From contig CM066051.1 in assembly GCA_033557465.1 (NCBI GenBank), forward strand, positions 105,253,026-105,317,025: a DNA stretch of 64,000 nt, in the 5' to 3' direction. Made by a program: the position numbers and the translations under genes. The notes under the pieces are model-generated. The model did no database searches, was not told where the DNA came from, and saw nothing but the letters and a program-made list of their open reading frames with translations. Of the stretch, positions 32,405 through 42,920 are shown piece after piece. This DNA comes from Ichthyophis bannanicus (lineage: Eukaryota; Chordata; Amphibia; Gymnophiona; Ichthyophiidae). Every line of letters begins with the position of its first letter. Within the stretch, counting starts at the first letter, position 1.

Positions 32405-35375
32405 ATCCACCTTAACATACGCATAATCTCCTGGAATGTGGGTGGGACTGGGTCCCCAGTAAAGCACACTAAAATGCTGCAAGCACTGAAGCTCAAAGGA
32501 GTGCATATAGCTTTACTGCAGGAGACACATCTTAGTCCCACAGAGCACAATAAACTCTCTAGGGTTTGGGTGGGGAAAGTCTATGGGGCATCCTCAGGGA
32601 CCATAAGGGCAGGAGTGGCAGTGCTTATCAAACAAGGCCTACCACTGGAGGTGTTCAAATGCGAGGTGGACCCCTAGGAGCAGTAGGTCTTCTTAAAGGC
32701 TAAGTTGTATACAGAGGAATTATGGATAGGCAACATATATACCCTGAATGACTATGACCATAAATTCTTTCAGGAAATAATCAAGCACATCTCGAGGGCC
32801 AACACAAAGTGATCTTGGCAAGAGATTTTAATTGCGCACATGATCTGAGGCTAGACAAAATGGGGAGAGGAGATACTAGAGCATGATCAAGGAAGGGGAT
32901 TGGTTACCTCTGCAGGATGGAAGCCTTAGTTGATGCCTGGAGGGCCCTATACCCTGGGGCTCGGGAATATACACACAGGTCTGGGGCACACTCAATTTGG
33001 TCCTGCATAGATTATGTACTAGTGAGTGAGGGGAACTTTGCACGAGTCACTCGGGCGGAGATTGATCCAGTGATGATCTCGGACAACGGTATGGTATGGA
33101 TAGACTGGGAGTCCCAGGGGGAGACGAGAATGGGCTTCCCTGCATTTTTGTGGGAGGATGAGTTTAAGAAGTATTTAGAGGAACAATTGGATGAATATGT
33201 GTTTAGTGACATGTGTTTAGTGACATACCCCGCTCCTTTTCTGGGAAGCTAGTAAGGCAGTCTTATGGGGCTCAATCATGGCATTCATGGCTCTTAGATG
33301 GAAACACCTTGACCGTAGCATTCTGCACTTGGAACGCACACTGCACATTTTGCAGCGGCAGCATAGTAGATCCCTAAATGGGGCAAACCGACAGGAGCAC
33401 CTTGAAGTACAAGCAGCATTCAACAAGCTTCTTCAGAAGTGAGCGGTCATGTCACTACAATACTACAAGCACCAGTGGTTTAAATATGGCAATAGAACAG
33501 GGAAAATGCTAGCCCGAGTGACCCGAGACTGGGGAGGCTCGTGTTTCATACTAGTCTTAAGGGATGATCAGGGCACCCCACAAAACCAACCGCAACAGAT
33601 CGTGATGATCTTTCGGACCTTTTACTCTAGACTTTATACAGCAGAGGTTACTGACCAAGATGCATGTCGGGACTTCCTACAGGCCATCCCGCTCCCGAAA
33701 CTATCAGAAGCTGCCTTGGAGACATTGAATGCACTATTTCTGAACCAGAAATCCAGAAAGTGATTAAGCAAAGTAAATTACATAAGGCACCCAGCCCGCA
33801 TGAATTTGGGCCAGGATATTATAAAATGATGGAATTGAGACTCACTCCCACTTTGGTCATGATGTACAGGACTGCACTTCAGACGAGGATCTTTCCTAGG
33901 GATATGCGATGTGCAGATATAACAGTAATTCCAAAGGAAGGGAACGACCCCCTAGATCCTGTTTTGTATAGGCCAGTATCCCTGATTAACTTTGACATAA
34001 AGCTAATTGCCACAGTACTAGCGAGGAGATTGAACCCAATTATGACTCTCCTAATTGGGCCCAAGCAGGATGGGTTTGTCCAGGGGAGGGATGCAACCTG
34101 TAACATAGCACAGATTATCGTGGGAATGGAGTATAGTTTGGCCCATCGGGTCCCACTGCTCCTGGTAAGCCTTGATGCAGAGAAGGCATTTGACAGGGTG
34201 GCATGGCTATACCTGTAGAACGTGCTTCAAAGTTTCAGCTTCATGGAACTTTTTTAGAGTGGGTTCGAATCTTGTATGCTGAGCTGCGGGCCAGAGTTGG
34301 GGTGAACGAAGTTTTCTCAGAGCCCTTCCTATTAGAGAGAGGAACGAGGCAGGGGTGTCCCCTGTCCCCCCTGCTTTTTGTGATTTCTCTGAAACCTCTG
34401 CTGAGGGCCTTGCAAGTGGAGGAGCAGGTGAGGGGCTTGCAACTGGGAAAGAAGAAATGAAGCTTAGTGTTTTTGTGGATGACTTGCTTCTGTGCCTTAG
34501 GGATCCAGAGATCTCACGCCCAAAAGCCTTGCAAATAATAAATAGTTTTGGGCAATATTCGAGCTTGAAAATAAATTAGCTATATCTATGGCTTTGGATA
34601 TTGGGGGGAGAGTGCGAGGGACACAGTCAGGGCCTTTCCCTCTGAGCTGGACTGAAGGCTCGATTTGCTACCTGGGGATCCACCTGCCAGAAGATCCTAG
34701 GAAGCTCATGAATGTAATATTCCAAATATGCTTGCGAAAACTTTGGCGAACCTTCAGAGGTGGGCCAATCTACCACTATCCCTATGGGGGCGCATTGCTC
34801 TATTTAAAATGATGGAACTGCCTTGGTGGGTGTATGTTCTTAGACAACTGCCCGTATGGGTAACTTCTAAAGATTGGAAGCTCTTAGAGCAGAGACTCAG
34901 TGGTTTCTTATGGAGGGGAAGGCATGCCCGCATTCCGTTACTAGCTTTAATGCACTGGAAGGATGAAGCAGGCTTGGAGCTACCCTCACTGTGCAATTAC
35001 AACTTGTGCATGCTGCGCCATCTAAGCGGAGTGGTAAGCAGGGAGAGAGGTTGCGCACCGGTACAACAACAAGATTGGCTCTGCTCTCCATGCCACTGCT
35101 TATACATGTTGCATGCTAACACGCAGAGGATTGGGAAGGTGTTGAGGGGTAGTGTATATCTGGGGGCACTGCGGGCGTTGTGATGAGCACTATTCTGGCG
35201 ATATTCTTGGGACTGGAGATGTACCCAACTACTCCCCTTGATGGGAAATCCATACTTTCCGCCAGAAACTACCTTGGCCATACCGAGAGTATGGACCCAG
35301 AGGGGAGTATTCTGTTTAGGTGACCTTCAACTGGAAGGGGAAGGTGGTATAGACAGTTTTCAGACTCTCCAGAAG
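32405..35375 (+). pseudogene. L1-like ORF2 of the second element, N-terminal part
   Basis: Endonuclease remnants are IISWNVGGTGSP (32425), LLQETHLSPTE (32513) and GAREYTHRSGAHSIWSCIDYV (32958-33020). RT remnants are KAPSPHEFGPGYYK (33785), LYRPVSLINFDIKLI (33965), QDGFVQGRDAT (34066), SLDAEKAFDRVAW (34170), RGTRQGCPLSPLLF (34340) and FVDDLL (34470). The thumb region at 34780-34990 has ELPWWVYVLRQLPVWV. At least eight frame changes or stops are visible. Confidence 0.8.
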
Positions 35376-36712
35376 AAATATTTATTTATTTATTTAAAGA
35401 CTTTTCTATACCGCGCTTTACAAAGTCAGCTTGGTTTACAATAAACATTAACTTTGTCCAGTTGAGAGGCCCGTACTGGACTTACAGAGAACAGGGTTGG
35501 TAAACTTGGGTTGAACTGGGTAAACTATATACAGGTTTAAGCTAGATATTTACATTCTAGGTTATTACAAACATTCTTAGATACTATGTACATGGTCCTA
35601 GTCAGGTTCTGGTAGGGCTAACATGTTGTGCTGGTGTCATGTATAATGGGTGGCGTGGGATGGCTGTTTAGTTGATTGGAGATGACTGGTTGTTGTGTGG
35701 TGCCGTAGTGTTGCATGAAGAGGTGATGTTTCAGGGCCTTTCTGAAGGTGGTGAGGTCTGTAATGGATCGGATGTTAGGTGGGAGGGTGTTCCAGCACAA
35801 GGGTGCGTAGTACTCAAAAGCTCTCTTTTTTGTGGACTGCGAGCATTTTGTGATCTTGGTGGGGATACTCAGGGTGTTTACTGTAAATGATCTTCTGACT
35901 CTGTTTGTGGGAGTGGGGATGATGAGGTCTGTGATAGAGGCGGAAGTGATTCTATTGATGGCTTTGAATGTCATCAGTAGGGTCTTGAAGGTGATTCTAA
36001 AATGAACTGGTAGCCAGTGAAGTTGCTTCAGGATTGGTGTTATGTGGTCCCTCCTGGATGCACCATGTAGAATTCTGGCTGCGGCATTCATGGCTAGTTG
36101 TAGTGGGATCAATGCATTTTTTGGTAGCCCCTGTAGGATGATATTGGCATAATCCAAAGTGGGGCATGATTAGTGCCTGGTAGACTGTCCTAAAGTCATC
36201 CGGGTCTAGCAGAGGTCGTAGGTGGCGAATTGTGCGAATCTTAAGATATACTGCCTTGACAGTGTTTTTTATATGGGCTTTCATGTTCAGTTGTTGATCA
36301 AGTGTTATCCCTAGGTATCGGATGGTTGGCTTGCTTTGAAGTTCAGCATCTCTTACTTTTAGTACCGCCGGTGGTGTGAAGGCTTGGTCCCTGGTAATGA
36401 ATAGTGCTTCGGTTTTCTTTAAATTTATCCTTAGGTTTTGGGTGCAGAGCCAGTCTGCTATGGCGCTGAAACAGGAGGTTAGTGTTGAAAAATCTGGCTG
36501 GTCTGTGGTGAACGGCGTATATAGTAATACGTCGTCGGCATATGCAAGGCATGAGATGCCGAAGGCTTGAGTGAGAGTGCAGATGGTCTGCATGTATATG
36601 TTAAAAAAAACGCTGAGAGGGATGATCCCTGTGGAACACCTTGTGTTTGCTGGAAAGCTTTGGATGTTTTGGATCCTGTCCTCACGTGCTGCGATCTGTC
36701 TGCATATAACTT
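35376..36712 (-). mobile_element. 5'-truncated L2 LINE inside the second L1-like element
   Basis: Leftward: TSKAFQQTQGVPQGSSLS (36650), LAYADDVLLYTPF (36530), LRINLKKTEALFITRDQ, IRYLGITLDQQLNMKAHI, then in another frame MDYANIILQGLPKN (36157), DHITPILKQLHWLPVHFR and CWNTLPPNIRS, ending with the L2 hairpin and an ATTTATTT tail at 35376-35440. It is truncated in the RT domain near 36712. One frame change near 36160 is evident. Confidence 0.85.
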
Positions 36713-36779
36713 AGATAAGCATAATATAACTTAGATAAGCATGATTTCTTCTGCTATCTGCAGGCACAACATTATATAG

Positions 36780-38097
36780 TGTCACCAGTAACCTCCCCAG
36801 AGCCAGGGGCATGTAGGGTAGGTCAGCTTGGGAAATCCTAACTCAGGAAGTAGGGTAGTGCACTTGGTCATGCACTGTCTTCTGGGAGCTGTAGTCCCTC
36901 TTACTCTCTAAGCCAGGAATAATTGTAGTCGAGTGGTTTAGGCAAAAATGACAAGGTTTTTATTTCCCCTTCCGGGTGGATTAATTGCACATGAAACTTA
37001 GGACAAAATAGCCATACTTCTGGCATAAAGAAAACATTTCAGGAACTTATAACACAAAAACAGCTTCTTTGGCTTTCAGCTTCAAATATGCAGTGCTCAA
37101 TACAAACTCAAAAGTGACAGTCCCTTTTTCATACAAAGGAAACACTTTGCTTCTTTACTGCTGTTCCAACAGCCTTGTTAACAGCCAGGTCAGCAAAGTG
37201 ATACGATATGATCAGCTAGTGATAGCGTGCAGTCCATTTGCTCATCTGGTGTATCTTCAATAACAGACCCTGTCTGCATTTCCTCCAGATCACTCTCAGC
37301 TGGGTAAGTTTGTGCACAGTTATACGGCATTTCAACATTCACTCCCTCTCTATTTCCCCGAGGCCTCTCTTCACAGCACTCTAAAGAGCAGGGTTGAGAA
37401 TTACCCTATATACAGGAGTTAGCATAGGGAGAGTCCAGCAGATCTTGGCAATTACAAGGAAAACTTTCACACCTAGTTTTCTCTCTATACACTTTATGCA
37501 GCCTACCTTTTGGCTTTTGCAAGGAAGACCTTCTCAGCACTGCTGGGTCAGCAAGGGTTCCAAACACTGGATGTGTTTTCCTGCTTTTTAGCTTCTCCTT
37601 TTCCTCAGACATACAAATGTCCTCTGGCCAGCACCTCTCTCTCTCAGGAGTTTCTGTGTGCTCCCACACTAGCCTCTCAGGCAGTCTCTCCCACTGGCTG
37701 CCTTCACGATAGGACCCCAGTCGAGGGTTGCTCCCACCTGGCTTTTGGGCACGGGCTCTTTGAGTCTTTGTTGCTCTGGCTTCCTGTGCTGTGTCTCCCG
37801 TCCTCGTCTCTCCCTTCCTCGTCTCCTCCTCCCCGGTTCTATGGCTCAATTCTAGTGAGTACTTTTTATATCCCTGCTTCTTAGGGCTTAGCTGCGCCCC
37901 TCCCCCAACCAGGTGTTTTCCCTTAACCCCTGAGCACGGGGATACGTTGCAGCTTGGGCGTGTTTGCTCCTCTCGTGACTCACTTTGTTTATGTTTCCCT
38001 TGGCAACCCTGGGCCATGTGCTCTGCCTGTCAGTTTCTGAAGCAAACTCTTCTGCTTCACTCAGCTCCATAGCCTCGGAAGGGTCTTCTACATGACA
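36780..38097 (-). mobile_element. Solo LTR with 4-bp target duplication (ATAG)
   Basis: The plus strand starts TGTCACCAGTAACC and ends TCTTCTACATGACA; both flanks are ATAG, as expected of a Gypsy LTR left by recombination. In LTR orientation the frame is open from the first base (CHVEDPSEAMELSEAEEF). A second frame (38017-37406) carries a long Arg/Glu/Gln-rich segment, and the end (37330-37195) encodes LEEMQTGSVIEDTPDEQMD followed by CTLSLADHIVSLC and a stop. A polyadenylation signal lies at the complement of 36959-36964. Confidence 0.82.
37195..38097 (-). pseudogene. LTR-encoded frame of unknown function (copy C, frame-broken)
   Basis: The N-terminal block, the middle (ERLPERLVWEHTETPERERC, SEEKEKLKSRKTHPVF) and the C-terminal motif MDCTLSLADHIVSLC sit in more than one frame, so this copy has decayed. 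Composition and ending match the LTR frames at 13625-14455 and 23683-24777. No known domain is recognised. Confidence 0.5.
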
Positions 38098-38850
38098 ATA
38101 GGCACGTTGGGGCAATGATCACGGGAGTTGATGGGGACCCAGGGACCCCGCACCCTCTTCGCAGCTTTGGGGGAGGGTGAAGGGAGGGTTAATGAGCTCC
38201 GAGACATAGTCTGACCAGCTCTAAACCAAAAATATCTGGACATCCTTGCAGGTCGATGGGTGTCTAATGGAATGGAGGAGGTGACGCCAGCAGACCTGAA
38301 GACAGCTTTCCTCAAATGCGCATCGGTCTTGAAATGGGTTTATTTATAGGAACTTCAGTTTAAATTCTTATGGAGGGCTTACACGCATGAGGTATGGGCA
38401 CATAGAGCTGGATTGAGGAAGGATGATAAGTGCCGATGGTGTTTAACACAAAAAGCGACATTAATACACAGGTTTTGGCATTGTCAGAGAATACAGCTGC
38501 TATGGCAACAAGTTTGCTCCAGGATGGATGAGATACTGCAAACCACTCTAACTCCGTAGGTGGGGACCTATACCTTTGGTGAGGCACTGGGTCACCTCAG
38601 GGCTTCTGAGAGACAACTTGCTGAGAGAGGGTTCCTAATGGGAAAAAGAATACTTTTACGACATTGGGTGGAGGGAGAACCCCTGGGACTGGGACCGTGG
38701 GAGCATGCCATTTCTGGCCTTATGCAAATGGAGAGACTCACAGCCAAACAGCTAGGAGGTAAAACCTGGGAGAATTTCTTAGAAACCTGGATGCTATTTC
38801 TAGACACGATGCCCTCAATGGCAAAAAGTACCGTAATTAATGTGTGAAAG
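38098..38850 (+). pseudogene. C-terminal part of the second L1-like ORF2
   Basis: It reads FLWRAYTHEVWAHRAGLRK (38368), a Cys/His motif CRWCLTQKATLIHRFWHC (38433-38486), then LLRHWVEGEPLGLGPWEHAI (38655) and WENFLETWMLFLDTMPS up to a stop at 38845. This is the usual end of L1/Tx1 ORF2. It follows directly on the solo LTR insert. Confidence 0.8.
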
Positions 38851-38959
38851 GATGAAGAGGTAGGTGGGGTTATGACAAGATAACCAGATGAGACTTAAGG
38901 TAGATGATAGTAGAGTGAGGGAGGAGATGTGGAATGACAAGGGATACCAGCAATAGACC

Positions 38960-39290
38960 AGGAAGAACCAATAACGACAACATGATCGGCACACCTGAAG
39001 GCTACCACAAAAACCAAACAAACTACTTCAAAAAGAGCACCATCACTACTGGCATCCGCACTATGGAACTTCCTCCCAACGAGCCTGAGGACAGTGGATG
39101 ACCTCACAGATTTCCGCAAAGACCTCAAAACACTGTTATCTATAGAAACATATGAGCATGCAGGCTATATCCCCTACCCAATCAGAAATACAACTACCTC
39201 CGCCAACTAAGCACGCACTCGTCCTATCTACACACACAAGTTTATCATATTGTGCTAAAACTTAGTGCAGTTTTTTACATTGTTTTTTAA
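38960..39290 (+). mobile_element. 3' fragment of a plus-strand L2-like LINE
   Basis: It encodes SLLASALWNFLPTSLRTVDD and LTDFRKDLKTLLS (39045-39140), the typical C-terminal end of L2 ORF2, then an AT-rich 3' UTR. The upstream coding region is absent. Confidence 0.7.
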
Positions 39291-39386
39291 CATTTGATCT
39301 TTACTCCAGCTTCGGACAGGCATAAAGATCCAGCTGGGAGCAAAAGGATCATGTGAGGTGAAGGTTGACATTTCACCTCAGATGAT

Positions 39387-40028
39387 CCAGGCATCTGGGA
39401 AAGCCCCCGATACCATCAGAATACTGTTAAGGGGCTGGTGTACCCCCCCAACACCTACCCCCCGACAGAAACCATATCCCCGGTGGCCTAGTGGCCCTGA
39501 TCCCCCCCCCCCCACCCACCCAATAAAAAAAATCTCTGGTGGCCCAGAGGTCCCAGAACCCTCCTTCCCCCGTCCCAATACCTTTAGTCTGGAGTGGGAG
39601 CGTTACCCACACACTCTCGCCCAGGAGTCACCATCTTGAAAATGCCTAATATGGCAGTCTGACCTCACCCAGTGCCTCCCAGGTGTACCATGTGGGGCGA
39701 GGTGTTGGCATTTGTCAAGATGGCGGCGCAGGGCAGGAGCATGTGTACAGTGCTCCTGCTCCACGTAATGGGAGGGGGTGGCAGAGTTTGGGGGCCACCA
39801 AGGATTTTTGTTGTTGGGTGGGTGGGTTCAGAGCCGCTGGGCCACCAGGGTTTTTTAAAATTGGGTGGGGGTATCGGGGTCGCCAGGCCACCAGGGAAAT
39901 TTTTATCGGGTCGGTGAAGGATCAGGGCTACTGAGGACTTTGTTTCTATCAGGGCGTCAGTGTCCGGGGAAGAACACCAGACCTCCAACAGTATGCTGAG
40001 GGCATTGGGGGCTTTCCTCAATGCCTAG
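39387..40028. mobile_element. Foldback element with long imperfect inverted arms
   Basis: The left arm (39387-about 39560) and right arm (about 39770-40028) are inverted copies. GAAAGCCCCC, ATACTGTTA/ATACTGTTG, CCACCCACCCAA and GGTGGCC(C)A recur in the same order on opposite strands. Open frames on the two strands give similar proline-rich peptides for that reason only. There is no coding capacity, and I cannot assign a superfamily from the ends. Confidence 0.7.
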
Positions 40029-40029
40029 G

Positions 40030-41049
40030 TCATCAGACGTGACGTATCAAACTTCACCCTGTTTCTCTGAGACAGCATGCCAAACTTGCACCGACTTCTG
40101 TCCGCATGTGTTTGGTTTGCTCTCCCAGTTTAACGCTGACGTTTTGTGCACTGAGTAGTTTGAATCTTGCAGTCCAGCACAAAGAGTCAGCATTGAAGTT
40201 CTGCTATGAAACCCTACGCTAGAGCTTTAAGCACTGGGCCCTAGTGCAGAGCTTCTACTTCAGACTGTTAATTTCTTAGTAAAGCAGCCTGGGTCTTAAC
40301 TACTACTACTACTTAACCTTGTTTATTTACAGCTTCACTTTATCTCCATCTTTCCACGTTGGCTCAGCGCGGTTACAATCATGTCAAGTGTAAAATAAAA
40401 TATAATTTGTGCAAAATTCATAACACATAAAACTGAGCACAGTATTTTAAAAAGAGGACGAGGAGATAAAAATTCAACATGTGTTCAAAAAATCATGCCT
40501 TACACCTCTTAGGAAAGCCGAGGTACGATTTCATTGCCCCTAAATCAGGCAGGATCAAATTCCATAAGGACATGAAAAGGTTTTTCTGTCATGTCCCACA
40601 AGTACCCTTTTTTTGCCTAGGAATGCACAGTCAAAATTACAATCTTTGGCTGAGTAGAGGGGCATAGCGGTACATCATGTATCAAGCATTCTGTCAGATA
40701 TTGGGATGCCTTGGCCAGCAGTACTGTAAATATCATGGCCAGAATTTTAAGCCCTAAACCCAAATGATAACCAGCACAAGGGGAGACATGGCCGCAAGAT
40801 TCCTGACCCCACAGACCTTTTGCTATTGTAAAGCTGCCACTTAGGCGGATGAGTGTGTCACAGCCATCTAGCCGGGGCATTGCTGTGGCTTGCATAGCTT
40901 TTATGTTTCAAGCAGAACAGCAGTGTTTGTATGTTAAGATGGTCTGCATGAAATTCACAGATGCATTTTTACATGCTAACTGTGGCTTCATTACAAAGAC
41001 CCTACTAATATCTGGAGCTGTCTGGTAGGCATGTCACAGTATAGCTGCA
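40030..41049. other. No gene or clear repeat recognised
   Basis: Moderately AT-rich sequence. GGCTCAGCGCGGTTACAATC near 40362 faintly resembles an L2 3' tail. A pyrimidine tract with CTAG near 40618 resembles a splice acceptor, but no convincing exon follows. Confidence 0.35.
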
Positions 41050-41063
41050 GTAGTCATTCTGAG
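41050..41063 (+). repeat. Left 14-bp target duplication of a foldback element
   Basis: GTAGTCATTCTGAG here recurs exactly at 41810-41823, on the other side of the inverted-repeat element. Confidence 0.85.
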
Positions 41064-41809
41064 TATATAATGGAAAAACCACTAGTTGCAAATATCGTAA
41101 ACCAATATCAAAAACACAATGCAACACACAATAATTTAATCATATTTATATATAACATCCATTTATTATTTTACAGTGTGGTAAACACTCATCTTACAAA
41201 AGTATAAAAGATACATTAATATCACGGAGAGGGTTCATCCATTGGATTTCAGAAACATCATGAGCACTAGTTGGGTGTTATTATATGTATTGTTATGATT
41301 TGTCTTTGTATTCATATTTGTATTATGTATTAGTTAAGATATTGGGCATATAGTATTTGTATACATTTTCGTAATTGTAATGTATGAATGTAAGAGTGAA
41401 TGAGTTTCAGATTTGTGTGTTTATGTAATATTCAGTCATTCAGCTTTTTGCGTTTTATGAAATTTGTAGTGATATTGCCTTTTGAAAGAATGTAGGCGGG
41501 TTCTTACCTACAAAGCATCCCTAATAATCACCAAGATTGCCTGGGCACATAGGACCCCGTACACCAGGAGAAAAACAAAACAAAAGGAACTCAGATTGGT
41601 AATTGGTAATATTGGGAAAACCTTTGTAGGTGGACCCTGCCTACAAGAACATAAAAGAAAAGATAAGTTATATTATTAATGTTTAACATATATTTATGTA
41701 TCTCTTATACTTTTGTAAGATGAGTGTTTACCACACTGTAAAATAATAAATGGATGTTATATATAAATATGATTACATTATTGTGTGTTGCATTATGTTT
41801 TTGATATTG
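41064..41809. mobile_element. 746-bp foldback element with about 110-bp inverted arms and 14-bp duplication
   Basis: The left arm (41102-41213) begins CCAATATCAAAAACACAATG; the right arm (41700-41809) is its inverted copy ending GATATTGG. Both contain TTTACAGTGTGGTAAACACT. A second, inner inverted pair (GTAGGCGGGTTCTTACCTAC near 41491 and TTTGTAGGTGGACCCTGCCT near 41623) lies inside. The left end carries about 38 extra bases (41064-41101) outside the arm. There is no ORF. A 14-bp duplication is long for a cut-and-paste DNA transposon. Confidence 0.8.
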
Positions 41810-41860
41810 GTAGTCATTCTGAGGCCATTTCACAGTTTGTAGTTTGCTTTCCTTTTCTAG

Positions 41861-42159
41861 ATTATGTCTATAATGCCTTATGCAGCCCCCTGAAGATCAC
41901 TGTATGTCCCCAGGCAAGCATCATCAGGGCCCTGAGATTCTCCATGTACGGAAACCATTTGCTCCCTGGACCACCACCAAATCATACACCGGACGTGAAG
42001 AGCAGAGAGACTCGGAGTTATGTCCGATTCAGCCAAGATCTTTCTTTCAATATCATGAGACATTGCATCACTTTGAGGGAGAGACACGCTTTCCTTGATG
42101 TTCTGAATGACCCTCCTGCTTCCCTTTGGGAGTCAGCATTCATCATACAGCTTCTGTAA
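41861..42159 (+). CDS. Candidate terminal coding exon of an unidentified host gene
   Basis: A strong acceptor (TTTGCTTTCCTTTTCTAG, ending 41860) is followed by 299 nt open to a TAA at 42157. The protein reads YVYNALCSPLKITVCPQASI, then RALRFSMYGNHLLPGPPP, RETRSYVRFSQDLSFNIM, RHCITLRERHAFLDVL and NDPPASLWESAFIIQLL. Composition is that of a folded protein and fits no transposon family in the window. I cannot name it. The foldback element sits 37 bp upstream of the exon, just before the pyrimidine tract, so the exon survived its insertion. A retrogene fragment is an alternative. Confidence 0.5.
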
Positions 42160-42394
42160 CATAGCACCTTTTCTCCCCGGGAATGCCTGTCCAAGAATGT
42201 CCAGAGACCGAGGGAGGCTGGAGCGCATAGAGGGCATAGCCAGTCGATAAATGAGTGATACGTGCCTGTACTGATAGGGGCAAGCAAGGCAGAGTGGTCA
42301 CTGAGGCAGGACCCCATCTGTCTAATGCTGATGCTGACCCCAATGATATAAATCAGGTACAGAAAACAAACCTTCCTCAGGGAAGATGAACTTA

Positions 42395-42545
42395 TAAATC
42401 AAAAGCTTATATAAGGCTGAAAGAGAGTTGACGCCAGAGTAACACGGGAAAATATTTCTTCCCAGAAAGAGCAATGGATGCATGGAGCAGCCTCCCCGGG
42501 GAGGTGGTGAAACCAAAGGCACTAGCAGAATCCAAGAAAGCGAGG
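42395..42545 (+). mobile_element. CR1 ORF2 C-terminal fragment
   Basis: Degenerate codons correspond to KYFF...MDAWSSLPGEVV and a following KALAESKKAR, the C-terminal CR1 signature. The piece is short and frame-broken. Confidence 0.55.
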
Positions 42546-42636
42546 CATTGTATTAATAGTCGGCAGACTATCTGGGCCTTGAAGCCAGCTTCTATGGCAG
42601 GGCTTTTGCAGCCTGTCCTAGTGATCGCACAGACAT

Positions 42637-42750
42637 TTGGGTTTTCAAGATGAATATGCCTGAGATGATTACTCATATATCATGCCCCCAGTATATGCAA
42701 ATATTTCACATCCATAATCACTGTGGATCTCATGAAAATCCAATGGCAAT
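42637..42750. mobile_element. Palindromic MITE-like sequence
   Basis: An imperfect inverted repeat pairs GGTTTTCAAGAT...ATCATGCCCCCAGT with TATATGCAAATATTTC...ATCTCATGAAAATCC. It contains an octamer-like ATGCAAAT. I recall similar palindromic repeats in other vertebrate genomes but cannot name the family. Confidence 0.45.
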
Positions 42751-42849
42751 GGGGTCACCAGGAAAGGATTGGGAAGCCCTGTGCTATGGCCATTGTGACT
42801 CCAATTTTTTAAAATGGTTCCAGGCGTGATCCGTGAAACTACAGACCAG

Positions 42850-42920
42850 TGAGCCTGATGTGATCAGATAGACTTGCCTTGGATATAATCCTGGCAGTTA
42901 CATATATATATATATATATA
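42850..42920 (-). mobile_element. Short L2 fragment followed by (TA)n
   Basis: Leftward it encodes VTARIISKASLSDHI, the L2 C-terminal block before HITPIL. A run of TA dinucleotides (42901-42920) lies next to it, and DIRS-like sequence begins just beyond. Confidence 0.6.

Larger units (their letters stand above)
30804..38890 (+). mobile_element. Second L1/Tx1-like LINE, interrupted by L2 and a solo LTR
   Basis: 5' UTR (30804-30977), ORF1 (30978-31685), a G-rich spacer (32140-32345) and ORF2 (about 32405-35375 and 38098-38847) are collinear. The insertion of L2 plus LTR between 35376 and 38097 splits ORF2 after SFQTLQKKY. Stops and frame changes are frequent. No clear poly-A tail or target duplication is seen at the right end. 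Confidence 0.82.
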
